Below, in pieces: positions 53,085 to 62,455 of a DNA stretch of 64,000 nucleotides. This DNA comes from Halobacillus kuroshimensis DSM 18393 (GTDB taxonomy: Bacteria > Bacillota > Bacilli > Bacillales > Halobacillaceae). The notes beneath the pieces were generated by a model that saw nothing but the letters and a program-made list of their open reading frames with translations, did no database searches and had not been told where the DNA came from. Both the position numbers and the translations under genes were made by a program. Within the stretch, counting starts at the first letter, position 1. Each line of letters opens with the position of its first letter. The DNA is taken from NCBI RefSeq assembly GCF_000425705.1, contig NZ_AUDY01000004.1:1-64000 (forward strand), read 5' to 3'.

Positions 53085-54045
53085 AGCGCAGATGCGCGGC
53101 GGCATCTTTCCCTGACAAATAGGCACTTTCAAAACGGGTCCGGCCGGCTGTATCGTTCGGGCGGAGAAACGCATCTCCTCCGACGATGAGTCTGCCGTCT
53201 CCATTCACATCAAGACAGGACTCCTTCACAACTTTCTTTGCCTGGGCATACCTCCACCGCTTCAACTGCTCCGACTCCAGGTCGTCCCAAGGAAGATAGT
53301 TCTCCGCCTTTTCTTTCACCAGAGACATGACATAATCCTCACCGTAGTATTTTCTGGACCAGTCTCCTGTCATGTAGACACTGACGATCACGTCTTCAGA
53401 AATTCCTTTTTTACTATGATCGACAATCCGTTCCACACCTTCGGGAAGGTCTTGATCCAAATGGCCATGCTCAGGGAGCTCTGTAGGCTTGTTGAATTCA
53501 AACAATCCCACATACGTTGGCTCAAACAGGATGCCTTTCAATTGTTTTTTCACAGGTTCAGGCGTGCTCATGGTACTGTTTCTGAAGAGCTCCAGAACCT
53601 GGGGGACAGGCATCGTTAAATACAGACTGTCCGTCTGCCATTCAGAACCGTCTGCACTGTAGACCCTGTATCCCCCGTCATTTTCCAATAATTTTTCGAC
53701 CCTTGTTTCCAATAAGGTGGGGATACCCTCAGCAAGCTGCTTGGCAAAAGCATTCATTCCGTCTACAGCCGTATACCGCGGGTGGTCGTCACCGAACCAT
53801 TCCTTTACCCATCCGGCCTCTACCCAGTCCTGGACTTCTTCTTCAAGCTCTTCTGTACGGACCGTAAAAAACTGGGCCCCGTGGTCCGCCCTGCCGCCTG
53901 CAATCCGGCGGGTGGCGAGGCGTCCCCCGACACTTTTCCCTTTATCGACAAGCAGGATATTTGTACGTCCCTGCTTCATCAGACGGCGCGCGGCTGTTAT
54001 TCCTGCAAGGCCTGCACCGATAATCGTCACTTCATAATGTTCCAT
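53080..54045 (-). CDS. Renalase-like FAD/NAD(P)-dependent amine oxidoreductase
   Basis: 321 aa. Flavin-binding motif IIGAGLAGITAARRLMKQG at the N-terminus and GGRLATRRIAGGRADHGAQFF (about residues 40-60), as in bacterial renalases, which oxidise stray dihydronicotinamide isomers. The end GRLIVGGDAFLRPNDTAGRTRFESAYLSG-type segment is typical. The stop codon is contributed by repeat copy 3. Third gene of a minus-strand set with an unknown 152-aa protein and a GGR-like flavoprotein. ATG after GGGGAGGG. Confidence 0.85.
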   Translation of the reverse strand: MEHYEVTIIGAGLAGITAARRLMKQGRTNILLVDKGKSVGGRLATRRIAGGRADHGAQFFTVRTEELEEEVQDWVEAGWVKEWFGDDHPRYTAVDGMNAFAKQLAEGIPTLLETRVEKLLENDGGYRVYSADGSEWQTDSLYLTMPVPQVLELFRNSTMSTPEPVKKQLKGILFEPTYVGLFEFNKPTELPEHGHLDQDLPEGVERIVDHSKKGISEDVIVSVYMTGDWSRKYYGEDYVMSLVKEKAENYLPWDDLESEQLKRWRYAQAKKVVKESCLDVNGDGRLIVGGDAFLRPNDTAGRTRFESAYLSGKDAAAHLRW

Positions 54046-54096
54046 CCTTGACCCTCCCCTTCTCTTGGGCTTCCTTTTCAGAAAACCACATTCATC

Positions 54097-54552
54097 CTAT
54101 ATTTTTTCGACTTCAAGAACTTCATCAAGAATCGGATAAACCGCCTCGACTCCTTCTTCTGCCACCAGACAGGCGACACCGAGAGGCGTTTCCCAGAAAG
54201 TCTCTGGAATGGCCGGATTCTTCAAGCCGGCCGGCTGATACAACGAACGGTAAATCCGGTTCAAGTGCTCCCTTGTTTCTTCTGCTTCCTTCGGTTTCTC
54301 TCCACGGGCGACTAAAAAGACCCAGCGCATCGACTGAAATAGATTATCGCCCGGCATAAACGTGTATTCTTTAAAAAACTTCAATTGTTTTTCAGCTTTT
54401 TCTGTCAGACCTGTTTCTACAGCAAGATCGTCAAGATGGCCATGCAGATGGCGGTACACCATTTGAAAGATTCTTCTTTTTTCGTCCTGCATCACTTTAT
54501 CTGTATAAATTTCCTGCAGCTTTTCGAAAGCTGATGTTTTCGACCATTCCAT
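54097..54552 (-). CDS. Uncharacterised protein, 152 aa
   Basis: Not recognised. Mostly helical and charged, no signal peptide or membrane helix. Notable segments: RRIFQMVYRHLHGHLDDLAVETG (about 27-49), LFQSMRWVFLVARGEKPKE, and a hydrophobic C-terminal part WETPLGVACLVAEEGVEAVYPILDEVLEVEK. ATG 54552 follows GAGAGGTGATG. It lies 41 nt after a GGR-like flavoprotein gene and 51 nt before a renalase-like gene on the same strand, so it may serve the same unknown redox process. Confidence 0.7.
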   Translation of the reverse strand: MEWSKTSAFEKLQEIYTDKVMQDEKRRIFQMVYRHLHGHLDDLAVETGLTEKAEKQLKFFKEYTFMPGDNLFQSMRWVFLVARGEKPKEAEETREHLNRIYRSLYQPAGLKNPAIPETFWETPLGVACLVAEEGVEAVYPILDEVLEVEKI

Positions 54553-54593
54553 CTTCTCATCACCTCTCTTAACCATTTCGCCTTCAAAGGAAG

Positions 54594-55811
54594 TTAATCC
54601 TTCCTGAAACCGAAGGAGGAAGCTTCCTCTTCCACCGATTGATAAAAAAGAGGGAAATCTGTGGTGTCTTCTTTTAAATGCCGTCCCATATGAGGCATCA
54701 GCTTATTCCACGCCATAGGGTTGGCCGCGATGGTTTGAAACAATGCCATTTCGTTGTCTGTCCACTTCCGTAGCGATCGGATATAATCCAATGTCAGCTG
54801 AAATCCCGGCAGCAGCTGCTCATCCCTTCGACTCTGAAAACGATCCAGGGACGTTTCCCAATCCACCCCTTCATCCATCTGCTGAAAAGCATCGGCCAGC
54901 AGGAAGGACTGCAGAAACGCATCATTGATTCCAAGCCCCGTACTTGGATCTTTGCTGTGACCAGCATCTCCAAGGAGGACCCAGCCCTCTCCATAAGCAT
55001 TCCTGAAAAAGTTCGGCATTCCGGGGGTTCCGATAATCTTTCCCTGCAGAACTGCCCTCTCCATCCTCTTCTTCATTCCGTAATATTGATTAAACGTTTG
55101 TTCAAATGTTTCCTGCGGCGCTTTCATCATGTCTGCAAACTCCCCAGGGTGTATTTCAATACCGAGACAGTCCCGGTTTTCCTCCATTGGAAAAACAAAG
55201 CCGATTCGTCCTTCATGCAGGAAAATCTCCGTTACAGGTTCGCTTAACGGCTCCACGCCTGTGTAATAGCCGTATAACACCGGACGGAGTGGCTTCGTTT
55301 CCCGGTACTTCTCTGCTCCCGTCCAGGCAGCGATGTTCGAGTGCTTTCCATCTGCTCCGGCCACCCACGCGGCATAGGCCTCCCACGTTTTCCCTTCCGT
55401 TTCAAGGTGAAGTCCGGTAACGCGCCCATCCTCCCTGATCAAACCTCTTGCTGACGTACGCGGCATGAAGGTAACGGAATTCAACCCCTCGGCCTGCTCG
55501 ATCAGAAGCGGGTCGAGCACATCCCGTTTAGGTATAATCGTATAATCCGCTCTCGGTCCTTCCATAAAGCTTTGGCCGATATACGTCCGCATCCGACTCA
55601 CTTTCCTCAAACCAGTCTCTTCCAGTTTATGAAGGATGCCCAGCTCCTCAAGGAAGCGGGTATGGGACATAAAGTGAGTGGATAGTGTGTCACTTGGAAA
55701 CGCGGCTTTATCGATCAACAGAACACGCTTCCCCATTTTCCCGAGCAGGACAGCCAGACTCGCCCCAGCTGCCCTGGCTCCTGTAATGATCACGTCATAT
55801 GTATGATTCAT
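54594..55811 (-). CDS. FAD-dependent monooxygenase/geranylgeranyl-reductase-like flavoprotein
   Basis: 405 aa. The nucleotide motif reads DVIITGARAAGASLAVLLGKMGKRVLLIDKA, the GARAAG variant common in halogenase/GGR-like enzymes; a second FAD stretch is GWVLLGDAGHSKDPSTGLGINDAF (about 272-295). Residues between (SDTLSTHFMSHTRFLEELG) line the substrate side in the family. Substrate unknown. ATG 55811 after AAGGAAGGA; the frame from 55862 lacks a site. First gene of a three-gene minus-strand set. Confidence 0.87.
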   Translation of the reverse strand: MNHTYDVIITGARAAGASLAVLLGKMGKRVLLIDKAAFPSDTLSTHFMSHTRFLEELGILHKLEETGLRKVSRMRTYIGQSFMEGPRADYTIIPKRDVLDPLLIEQAEGLNSVTFMPRTSARGLIREDGRVTGLHLETEGKTWEAYAAWVAGADGKHSNIAAWTGAEKYRETKPLRPVLYGYYTGVEPLSEPVTEIFLHEGRIGFVFPMEENRDCLGIEIHPGEFADMMKAPQETFEQTFNQYYGMKKRMERAVLQGKIIGTPGMPNFFRNAYGEGWVLLGDAGHSKDPSTGLGINDAFLQSFLLADAFQQMDEGVDWETSLDRFQSRRDEQLLPGFQLTLDYIRSLRKWTDNEMALFQTIAANPMAWNKLMPHMGRHLKEDTTDFPLFYQSVEEEASSFGFRKD

Positions 55812-55904
55812 TCCGGTCCTTCCTTTCTTTCTCAACCTGTGTCCCATCATAATCGGTTTCACGTAAAAAAACTACTGCCACAGGAAAACAAGCATAGGAA
55901 GCCA

Positions 55905-55933
55905 TAAAAAAATCCCCTGGGCGGGGATTTTTT
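55905..55933 (-). terminator. Terminator of the DUF2188 gene
   Basis: AAATCCCC / GGGGATTT stem with T run on the minus strand, overlapping the stop codon. Confidence 0.75.
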
Positions 55934-56129
55934 AAAAGGTACGCTCTTCTTCAACTTCGTGATTCTGGTCAAGGATGTACAAGCGGCTCGGTTTGTTCTG
56001 CTTCGCGATTTCTTCAGCTTTTTCTACAGCTGTATCACGCTCATCAAATAAATCTGTCGGAGCTACGTCCTCAATCTTTACGAACCAGCCGGTTACATCT
56101 TTATTTGGTACTACACTATATTCCTTCAT
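55932..56129 (-). CDS. DUF2188 small protein
   Basis: 65 aa, acidic. The fold is predicted as a double-stranded beta-alpha unit; the sequence (YSVVPNKDVTGWFVKIEDVAPTDLFDERDTAVEKAEEIAKQN) fits the DUF2188 family: a W-x-V-K strand, then a helix starting with 'A-EKAEEIAKQN'. Function unknown. ATG after AAGGAGATG. Single gene with its own terminator. Confidence 0.8.
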   Translation of the reverse strand: MKEYSVVPNKDVTGWFVKIEDVAPTDLFDERDTAVEKAEEIAKQNKPSRLYILDQNHEVEEERTF

Positions 56130-56210
56130 GAAAACATCTCCTTCAACATAGACTTAATTATCCATTCCCGCCCTAATATAGATTTAAACACCCTTGTTTC
56201 AAGCTGAGAA

Positions 56211-56239
56211 TTGACAAGAGAGCAGGACCCCTTTATAAT
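56211..56239 (+). promoter_or_regulatory. Sigma-A promoter of the S-box metY-metX operon
   Basis: TTGACA (56211-56216), 17-nt spacer, TATAAT (56234-56239): a perfect consensus. Confidence 0.92.
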
Positions 56240-56274
56240 TTCAAACAAGTCAGATAAATTAAATATTGAAAACT

Positions 56275-56379
56275 CTTATCGAGAGCGGCAGAGGGACTAG
56301 GCCCTGAGACGCCCGGCAACCTTCAAGGAAAACTTGAAAAGGTGCTACATCCTACAGATCAGATGATCTGAAAGATAAG
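56275..56379 (+). promoter_or_regulatory. SAM-I (S-box) riboswitch
   Basis: P1 pairs CTTATC (56275) with GATAAG (56374). Conserved blocks: GAGAGCGGCAGAGGGACTAG, GCCCTGAGACGCCCGGCAACC, GGTGCTACATCCTACAGA. SAM binding should favour the terminator at 56397-56433 and shut off metY-metX. Confidence 0.97.
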
Positions 56380-56396
56380 GGGAGGTAAACATACAT

Positions 56397-56433
56397 AAAA
56401 AACCCTCTTCTTACTTACAGAAGAGGGTTTTTC
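56397..56433 (+). terminator. Leader terminator of the S-box
   Basis: AAAACCCTCTTC / GAAGAGGGTTTTT stem between riboswitch and metY. Confidence 0.92.
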
Positions 56434-56491
56434 TTATTCCCTCTACACCGAGGATCAGGATGTCCTGGAAATCATAAGGAGGAATGAACCA

Positions 56492-58192
56492 ATGACCTAT
56501 TCAAATCATGTGTATGGTGATGAAACACAGCTGCTTCACGGTGGACAGGAAGCTGATCCAGCAACAGGATCGCGTGCCGTTCCCATCTATCAGACGACTT
56601 CATATGTTTTTAATGATACCAATCATGCCCAGAACCTATTTGCCCTGGCCGAACCGGGGAACATCTATTCCAGAATCACAAACCCGACAGTCGATGTATT
56701 TGAGCAGCGTGTTGCCCTTCTGGAAGACGGTGCTGCCGCTGTAGCTACAGCTTCCGGGATGGCGGCAATTACGATGGCCGTCCTGAACGTTGCCGGTGCC
56801 GGGGATACCATCGTCACCTCTTCCAACTTGTACGGAGGTACGTATAACTTATTCGTGCACACTCTTCCCCGCTATGGTGTGAACGTTGTTTTCGTAGATG
56901 GGAACGATCCTAATGCCTTCGAGGAAGCTATTACACCTGAAACGAAAGCGATTTTCGCTGAAACCATCGGTAATCCAAGCCTGAATGTGCTGGACTTTGA
57001 AGCGGTGGCGGATATTGCCCACGCTCATCACATTCCATTGATTGTCGACAACACCTTCGCCACCCCTTATGTATGCAAGCCGATCACCTGGGGGGCAGAT
57101 ATCGTCGTCCACTCCGCAACGAAGTGGATCGGGGGCCATGGTACAGCTATCGGTGGTATTGTCGTAGACAGCGGCCGGTTCGACTGGAACCACGAAAAAT
57201 TCCCGGGTTTTACAGAGCCTGATGAAAGCTACAACGGCATCCGCTTCGGTATTGATGCTGGACCTGCCGGCTATGCGGTTAAGCTCCGTGTTCAGCTTTT
57301 GAGAGATATCGGTGCCTGCCTGAGCCCGCAGAACGCGTTCCTGCTTCTGCAGGGACTCGAAACGCTCCACCTGAGAATCGAAAAGCATGCAGAGCAGGCA
57401 TATGAAATTGCTGCCTACCTGCAGAACCATGAAGGCGTGGATTGGGTGAATTATCCCGGGCTGCCGGATCACCCCACTTATGACCTTGCCGGGAAGTATT
57501 TGAAAGGCGGAGCCGGATCCATGGTTGTCTTCGGAATCAAAGGCGGACGTGAAGCCGGTCGTAAATTGATTGACCATTCCACCCTCTGGTCCCATGTGGC
57601 CAATGTCGGGGATGCGAAATCATTGATCATCCATCCGGCCTCCACCACCCACCAGCAGTTGAATGAGGAAAACTTGAAAAAGTCCGGTGTATGCGAAGAA
57701 CTTGTCCGCTTGTCGGTTGGTCTGGAATCTGTGGATGATCTTATACGGGACTTGGACCAAGCCATAGAAAAGGCCAATGGATACAGCCGTCCTTATAAGG
57801 AACAGCCTCATCCAGCGGAGACCGTTCTCCGTTCCTCCCTCGACCGGTCCAATGGAAACATCCGCAGGAAAACGATCGGCATCATTCCTGACCAGCCGGG
57901 AGGCCTGCAGGAGGAAGCCTCCAAACTGGAGCGGTTCGGTTTTGATGTGACTACTTTTTCAAAGGCTGAAGACATTCTGGAACTGAACGATCCAGCTTTC
58001 GATATTCTTTACTTTGAAACTCTTGGAGAAAACCAGACGGATCTGGCCCAGTCAGCGAATCCATTGGTCATTTGGTCCAAGGCTGCTTCTTCCCTGAAAA
58101 ATGAACAAATCCTATCCGGAGCCAGTCTTTACGAGACGATCGTTTCAATCCGATCAGGACACAACTTATCTCAAACACTCGTCACTGTATAA
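56492..58192 (+). CDS. metY: O-acetylhomoserine aminocarboxypropyltransferase with extra C-terminal domain
   Basis: Makes homocysteine from O-acetylhomoserine and sulfide, with PLP on Lys211 ([11 protein letters not shown]). The catalytic part ([54 protein letters not shown]) ends near residue 430. The protein is 566 aa, about 135 longer than the usual enzyme: after a linker (about 430-460) comes [31 protein letters not shown], which looks like a Rossmann or CoA-binding-like fold with a worn glycine loop. Similar fusions exist in other Bacillaceae as far as I recall. ATG after AAGGAGG. First gene of the S-box operon. Confidence 0.93.
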   Translation: MTYSNHVYGDETQLLHGGQEADPATGSRAVPIYQTTSYVFNDTNHAQNLFALAEPGNIYSRITNPTVDVFEQRVALLEDGAAAVATASGMAAITMAVLNVAGAGDTIVTSSNLYGGTYNLFVHTLPRYGVNVVFVDGNDPNAFEEAITPETKAIFAETIGNPSLNVLDFEAVADIAHAHHIPLIVDNTFATPYVCKPITWGADIVVHSATKWIGGHGTAIGGIVVDSGRFDWNHEKFPGFTEPDESYNGIRFGIDAGPAGYAVKLRVQLLRDIGACLSPQNAFLLLQGLETLHLRIEKHAEQAYEIAAYLQNHEGVDWVNYPGLPDHPTYDLAGKYLKGGAGSMVVFGIKGGREAGRKLIDHSTLWSHVANVGDAKSLIIHPASTTHQQLNEENLKKSGVCEELVRLSVGLESVDDLIRDLDQAIEKANGYSRPYKEQPHPAETVLRSSLDRSNGNIRRKTIGIIPDQPGGLQEEASKLERFGFDVTTFSKAEDILELNDPAFDILYFETLGENQTDLAQSANPLVIWSKAASSLKNEQILSGASLYETIVSIRSGHNLSQTLVTV

Positions 58193-58215
58193 TGGCCAGA
58201 AAGGAGAATGAAAGC

Positions 58216-59271
58216 ATGTCTTTAAAAAACCCCGCCAGCCAGACAGCAGCTTTGGAGACGATTGAACTGGGACCCTTCGATTTCGAATCCGGAGGCCGGC
58301 TGGAATCTGTTGAGCTGGCTTACGAACGCACCGGCCCCTCTCATGCTCCCGTCATTGTCGTCTGCCACGCTTTAACCGGGAACCAGGCAGCTGTGGGTAC
58401 CCAAGAGCAGCCCGGCTGGTGGGCAGGGTTAATCGGGGAGGGGTGTCCAGTCGACACCTCCCTGTTCCAAGTAATTACGTTCAACGTTCTGGGAGGCTGT
58501 CATGGGTCTACGGGTCCCGCCAGTATGAATCCTGATACAGGCAGACCATTCCGCCAGCAGTTCCCTAAAGTGACCATCCGGGATATGGTGCGCGCCCAGT
58601 ATGAGGCCTTAAAAAAGATGGGCATACATCAGGTCAAGGCTGTTGCGGGAGGGTCGCTTGGAGGTATGCAGGCGTATGAATGGGGGCTCCTCTACCCTCA
58701 CTTTATGGAGAAGCTGCTGATTATGGCTGCGACCCCCTACTTGAGTGATTACGGCATCGCCTTCAATCATATCGGGGCGAAAGCTATCAAAAATGACCCT
58801 TTGTTCCAAGACGGGAACTACACGACCAATGAGTCCCTGCAGGGGTTTGAGATTGCGCGCATGACCGGTATGGTGACTTACAGAAGCCCCACTCTTTTTG
58901 AAAAAAGGTTTGACCGGTCCAATGGAGGAGACACCTATGAAATTCAGTCCTATCTGGATTATCAGGGAGATAAAATCAAAGAACGGTTTGACGCGAACAG
59001 CTACCTGTACCTGCTTGATGCAATGAATAACCATGACATCGGGAGGAACCGGGGAGGATGGAAAGCGGCCGCCGCTCAGTATAAAGCAGACTTGATCACG
59101 TTCAGTTTTGAACACGACCTGCTGTATCCAGAAGAGCTGATTTCCGCTTTTTCATCGGCGGCACCGAAGGCCTTCCACAGGCATATCCCTACGGATTATG
59201 GTCATGACGGCTTTCTCGTTGAATTCGAACAATGGGGCCGTTTCATCAAAGATGAGCTGAATGAGGACTAG
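58216..59271 (+). CDS. metX: Homoserine O-acetyltransferase
   Basis: Activates homoserine by acylation, providing the substrate of MetY. 351 aa, alpha/beta-hydrolase fold. Nucleophile Ser in AVAGGSLGGMQAYEW (about residue 148), oxyanion region CHALTGNQAA, GGCHGSTGPASMNP, and the catalytic His-Asp at the end (DLLYPEEL, DYGHDGFLVE). The enzyme class (acetyl versus succinyl) is by family; MetX-type proteins next to MetY are usually acetyl users. ATG 58216 with AAAGGAG; an upstream ATG at 58192 overlaps the metY stop. Confidence 0.95.
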   Translation: MSLKNPASQTAALETIELGPFDFESGGRLESVELAYERTGPSHAPVIVVCHALTGNQAAVGTQEQPGWWAGLIGEGCPVDTSLFQVITFNVLGGCHGSTGPASMNPDTGRPFRQQFPKVTIRDMVRAQYEALKKMGIHQVKAVAGGSLGGMQAYEWGLLYPHFMEKLLIMAATPYLSDYGIAFNHIGAKAIKNDPLFQDGNYTTNESLQGFEIARMTGMVTYRSPTLFEKRFDRSNGGDTYEIQSYLDYQGDKIKERFDANSYLYLLDAMNNHDIGRNRGGWKAAAAQYKADLITFSFEHDLLYPEELISAFSSAAPKAFHRHIPTDYGHDGFLVEFEQWGRFIKDELNED

Positions 59272-59272
59272 A

Positions 59273-59331
59273 AAACATAAAAAAGACGGGTAGACGAACA
59301 CGATGTCCATCTACCCGTCTTTTTTATGTTT
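59273..59331. terminator. Bidirectional terminator between metX and the deacetylase gene
   Basis: A very long stem: AAACAT-AAAAAAGACGGGTAGA pairs with TCTACCCGTC-TTTTTTATGTTT around a 15-nt loop. Confidence 0.92.
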
Positions 59332-60679
59332 GAAGATCGCTGACTTTCACAAATTGAAACCCTTGGGAAGTTAACTGTTCCAGCACAAGCTCCACAACTT
59401 CAGGGGTCCGGCTCTCTAATTCATGGAGAAGAATTACCGAACCATCCTCTGCCTGTGAAGTGATCTCTTCCGCAATTTCCTCCGGCTCCTGTTCGCTCCA
59501 CTCCTCAGAATAGAGCGTCCATGGAACCGTATTCCAATCGCCTTTGTAAGCCATTGGAGGCTCCTCCCCAAACGGCAGTCTCAATCCAGCTGTTTCTACT
59601 CCCGCAGCCTGCTTGATCACGTCCTGGGCAGCGAGGATCTGCTCATCCACCTCTTCCGGGTTTAACCGGGCGAGGCGGGGGTGATCCCACGTATGATTTC
59701 CGATTTCATGACCCTGCTCAGCCACCATCCGAGCCGTTTCCGGGTAATAGGACACACGTTTTCCAATCATGAAAAACGAGCCTTTGGCGTCATACTTCTC
59801 CAGAAGGTCGAGAATATCCACTGTCCATGTTGGATGAGGACCGTCATCAAAAGTGAGAGCAGCTCTCTTTTCTCCGGTTTCCACCCCAAGGTCATCCGTT
59901 GAAACAGCCTCCACGGGACCTTCCCGGTCTTGCTTCTGCTCCGAAGAGGATAGTTCCGATACGTCGGAAGCGGATTCCAAAGCTTCTACAAATTCTTTCC
60001 GAATGAGATCCTGCCCTTCTTCAAGTTCGACCAGCACATATCCCAACGTGCCGTCCTCCGCCTGAAGATAGACCCTCACCCCTTCTTTGGTAAGGGCCAC
60101 ATCTTCAAATGTCCCCTTGTTCACGTGAAGAGGTAGGCTGTAACGGGTGGAGACTTCTTCTTTCAGTGCTTCTTCTGTCAATGCAGCCAGTTCATCAAGC
60201 ACTTCCGGGTCATTATTGAGCAGCTCGTCCAGCTCAAGCCTGCGCCCGTCCTTCTTATCAAAATTCATGACGGTCTGGTTTTGGATAACCTCGTTTCCGC
60301 CTACATCCATCGTTTCTATAAAGCGGACCACGAAGAATCGGTGATCCTGATAGAGCATCTCGAAGTCCACGTGAAGCTCATGTGATTCAGAAGCCTCCAC
60401 GGATTGTTTATTCTGATAGCTGGCCTGTTTAAAGCCGGCCTTCTGTTGATTGACGTAATCGACAATCGTCTGATTCAATTGATTGTTGGTTGTCTGCGGA
60501 TAGTGGATGGTTATGTGGTATTCATTATGCTCCACAAGTTCCGTCTTCATATCGATATCGTACATTGGTTCTGTTTCATCAGATTGTTTAGAATCATTTT
60601 CATTAGCTTTTGCGATAAATGAGCATCCTGATACAACTAAAACGACCAGCAGTGATATATATAAAATAGGTTGTCTCAT
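59324..60679 (-). CDS. Polysaccharide deacetylase lipoprotein (PdaC-like)
   Basis: 451 aa. N-terminal lipoprotein signal (LYISLLVVLVVSGCSF, Cys at residue 19), an acidic linker, a PdaC-type domain (about 55-230, DUF4163/DUF3298-like: GGNEVIQNQTVMNFDKKDGRRLELDELL) and a NodB deacetylase domain (about 265-450). Metal ligands and base are visible: TFDDGPHP, and HTWDHPRL. The C-terminal catalytic motif usually reads LLHD; here it is LLHELESR, so the His is kept but the next residue is Glu. Probably removes acetyl groups from cell-wall glycans, changing lysozyme resistance. Confidence 0.9.
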   Translation of the reverse strand: MRQPILYISLLVVLVVSGCSFIAKANENDSKQSDETEPMYDIDMKTELVEHNEYHITIHYPQTTNNQLNQTIVDYVNQQKAGFKQASYQNKQSVEASESHELHVDFEMLYQDHRFFVVRFIETMDVGGNEVIQNQTVMNFDKKDGRRLELDELLNNDPEVLDELAALTEEALKEEVSTRYSLPLHVNKGTFEDVALTKEGVRVYLQAEDGTLGYVLVELEEGQDLIRKEFVEALESASDVSELSSSEQKQDREGPVEAVSTDDLGVETGEKRAALTFDDGPHPTWTVDILDLLEKYDAKGSFFMIGKRVSYYPETARMVAEQGHEIGNHTWDHPRLARLNPEEVDEQILAAQDVIKQAAGVETAGLRLPFGEEPPMAYKGDWNTVPWTLYSEEWSEQEPEEIAEEITSQAEDGSVILLHELESRTPEVVELVLEQLTSQGFQFVKVSDLQT

Positions 60680-60773
60680 AATTCTTCCCTCTTTATCTAT
60701 TAGTCACACAACCTATTGTAACACAAATGTAACAATCATTTAATTAATCAGATATATTCAGTCTATTCTGACA

Positions 60774-61610
60774 TTAAAAGTGGGTGCGGACGTCCCAAAG
60801 CTCAGGGAAAAAGCGGTGCTCCAAAACTTTCTTCAAGTAGCCGACCCCTGAGGATCCTCCTGTCCCTTTTTTATGGCCGATGATCCGTTCCACTGTCTTC
60901 ATATGACGAAAACGCCACTGCTGGAGGCTGTCCTCCAAGTCCACAAGCTTCTCAGCCAGCTGATACAGATGCCAGTACCGATCCACATCTTTGTAGACAA
61001 TTGCCCAGGCGGTTTCAACCGAAGGGTTCTGCTTATACAAATCGGTATAATCCCTGTTCAGCACCTGTGGATCGAGATCAAATCCTGCTTTGGACAGCTG
61101 CTCAAGTGTAACATCATACAAACTGGGCTTTTTATAGGCCTTTTCCAGTCGATTGTGAAGATCTTTATCTTTCCGGTAAATCTTCAATACGGCATTCGTT
61201 TTGTACCCAAGGGCAAACTCAATCATCCGGTACTGGTAGGATTGAAACCCCGAAGCCCGGCCGAGATGATCCCGGAACTCCATGTATTCTGACGGAGTCA
61301 TCGTCGCCAGTACATCCCATGCATGGATGATCTGCTTCTGAATACTGGAGACTCTGGCAAGCATTTTAAAAGCCGGCTGCATGTCGTCATGTTGAATCGA
61401 CCGGATGGCTGCCTGAAGTTCGTGCAGCATCAGCTTCATCCATATTTCACTCACCTGATGGATCATAATAAAGAGCATTTCATCATGATGGGAAGAAAGC
61501 GGCTTCTGCGCATCAAGCAGCTGGTCTAAACGTAAATATTCTCCATAAGTCATCCGATCGGAAAAATCCGTATGCACGCCTTCACTGCCTTTCGGCGGTT
61601 CCTGGGTCAA
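60774..61610 (-). CDS. kynA: Tryptophan 2,3-dioxygenase
   Basis: Heme enzyme that opens the indole ring of tryptophan to N-formylkynurenine. 278 aa, all helical. Distal-pocket His51 in [17 protein letters not shown], heme-ligand His236 in [13 protein letters not shown], and the C-terminal glycine loop [16 protein letters not shown]. Start is TTG 61610, 8 nt after GGAGG. It follows the DUF4166 gene by 14 nt; a cre-like site lies at the shared promoter. KynB and KynU, needed for the next steps, are encoded at 27820-29719. Confidence 0.95.
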   Translation of the reverse strand: MTQEPPKGSEGVHTDFSDRMTYGEYLRLDQLLDAQKPLSSHHDEMLFIMIHQVSEIWMKLMLHELQAAIRSIQHDDMQPAFKMLARVSSIQKQIIHAWDVLATMTPSEYMEFRDHLGRASGFQSYQYRMIEFALGYKTNAVLKIYRKDKDLHNRLEKAYKKPSLYDVTLEQLSKAGFDLDPQVLNRDYTDLYKQNPSVETAWAIVYKDVDRYWHLYQLAEKLVDLEDSLQQWRFRHMKTVERIIGHKKGTGGSSGVGYLKKVLEHRFFPELWDVRTHF

Positions 61611-61624
61611 GAGTGAGACCTCCT

Positions 61625-62269
61625 TTAGTCAAGTACTCCACGCTGTGGGATATTGCGGAACGTTATCGGAAGGAACTCTGTGTGAACGAGCCCTTCATAC
61701 ATTAAAAGCGTTCCGAGAACAGGATGTTCTGTATGGACGTGCACCCGTGTCGCCCCTTCTTTTTCTTCATAATGTTCATATACGGAAGTCACAGGGCCGG
61801 TCATGCCCAGCACTCCTCCCACATGATTCGTTCTTGACTCCATATACAATCCGCCCTCTGAAGTAACGTGAAGATCAAATTCTGCCTCCACCAGGCCCGA
61901 ACGGCCAAGATGATCGACAAGACACTGTTTTTCTTCATCATACCTCGCAGCAGAATCAAAACCGCGGATGGCATAAGGGAAAAAGAAGCGGCGGATCCAG
62001 CTGATGGTTTCTCTGCCCTCTTCATCTTCATAGACATAATTTTCGAGGGTAAACGGCACATCTTTTCCACGCTCTCTGAAGAGAAGGTGATCCTTCACTC
62101 CCGCACTCATCAATGGCCTCACCAGCGCCGGAGTTCCTCGGATTTCTGTCATTCTGCCCTGTCCAAGGACCATAAGATTCTGCTTACTCGTTAAGCCGTA
62201 TTTTTTCTGCAGCTCGGGATGAAGGTTATGGAACTGCTCCCCGAGTGCTTTGTGGTAGATGGATTTCAT
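61625..62269 (-). CDS. DUF4166 protein
   Basis: 214 aa, soluble. The N-terminus [23 protein letters not shown] and the [22 protein letters not shown] segment resemble the DUF4166 family, of unknown function and often found as a stand-alone or fused to a reductase. No catalytic motif can be named. ATG follows AAGGAGG. Co-transcribed with kynA, 14 nt downstream; whether it helps tryptophan catabolism is not known. Confidence 0.7.
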   Translation of the reverse strand: MKSIYHKALGEQFHNLHPELQKKYGLTSKQNLMVLGQGRMTEIRGTPALVRPLMSAGVKDHLLFRERGKDVPFTLENYVYEDEEGRETISWIRRFFFPYAIRGFDSAARYDEEKQCLVDHLGRSGLVEAEFDLHVTSEGGLYMESRTNHVGGVLGMTGPVTSVYEHYEEKEGATRVHVHTEHPVLGTLLMYEGLVHTEFLPITFRNIPQRGVLD

Positions 62270-62363
62270 TTGTATGCGGCCTCCTTTAAACTATCCGTTT
62301 TCCTGTTCTCCCCGTGCCTCGTGATGAATACAATAGGGAAGACGGAACCTTGGCTGTACATGA

Positions 62364-62388
62364 ATTATAGCATAAGTAAACGCTTACG
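62364..62388 (-). promoter_or_regulatory. Promoter and cre-like site of DUF4166-kynA
   Basis: TATAAT (62364-62369, minus strand). AGTAAACGCTTACG at 62375-62388 (plus strand) fits the cre pattern at 12 of 14 positions, with a palindromic GTAAACGCTTAC centre, and sits between the -10 and -35 places, so CcpA should repress. Confidence 0.75.
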
Positions 62389-62407
62389 ATTCAGATGCAT
62401 GCAGAAA

Positions 62408-62440
62408 AGAAAGACCTGCCCTTAAAAGCAGGTCTTTCTT
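62408..62440 (-). terminator. Terminator of the RQC-domain gene
   Basis: AAAGACCTGC / GCAGGTCTTT stem with an 8-nt loop, T run on the minus strand. Confidence 0.85.
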
Positions 62441-62455
62441 ATGAAAAACGTTGTT

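Noticed and set aside
54097-54552. Helix-turn-helix regulator call for the unknown 152-aa protein
   Set aside because: I saw helices but no recognisable HTH spacing or glycine turn, so no function was assigned.
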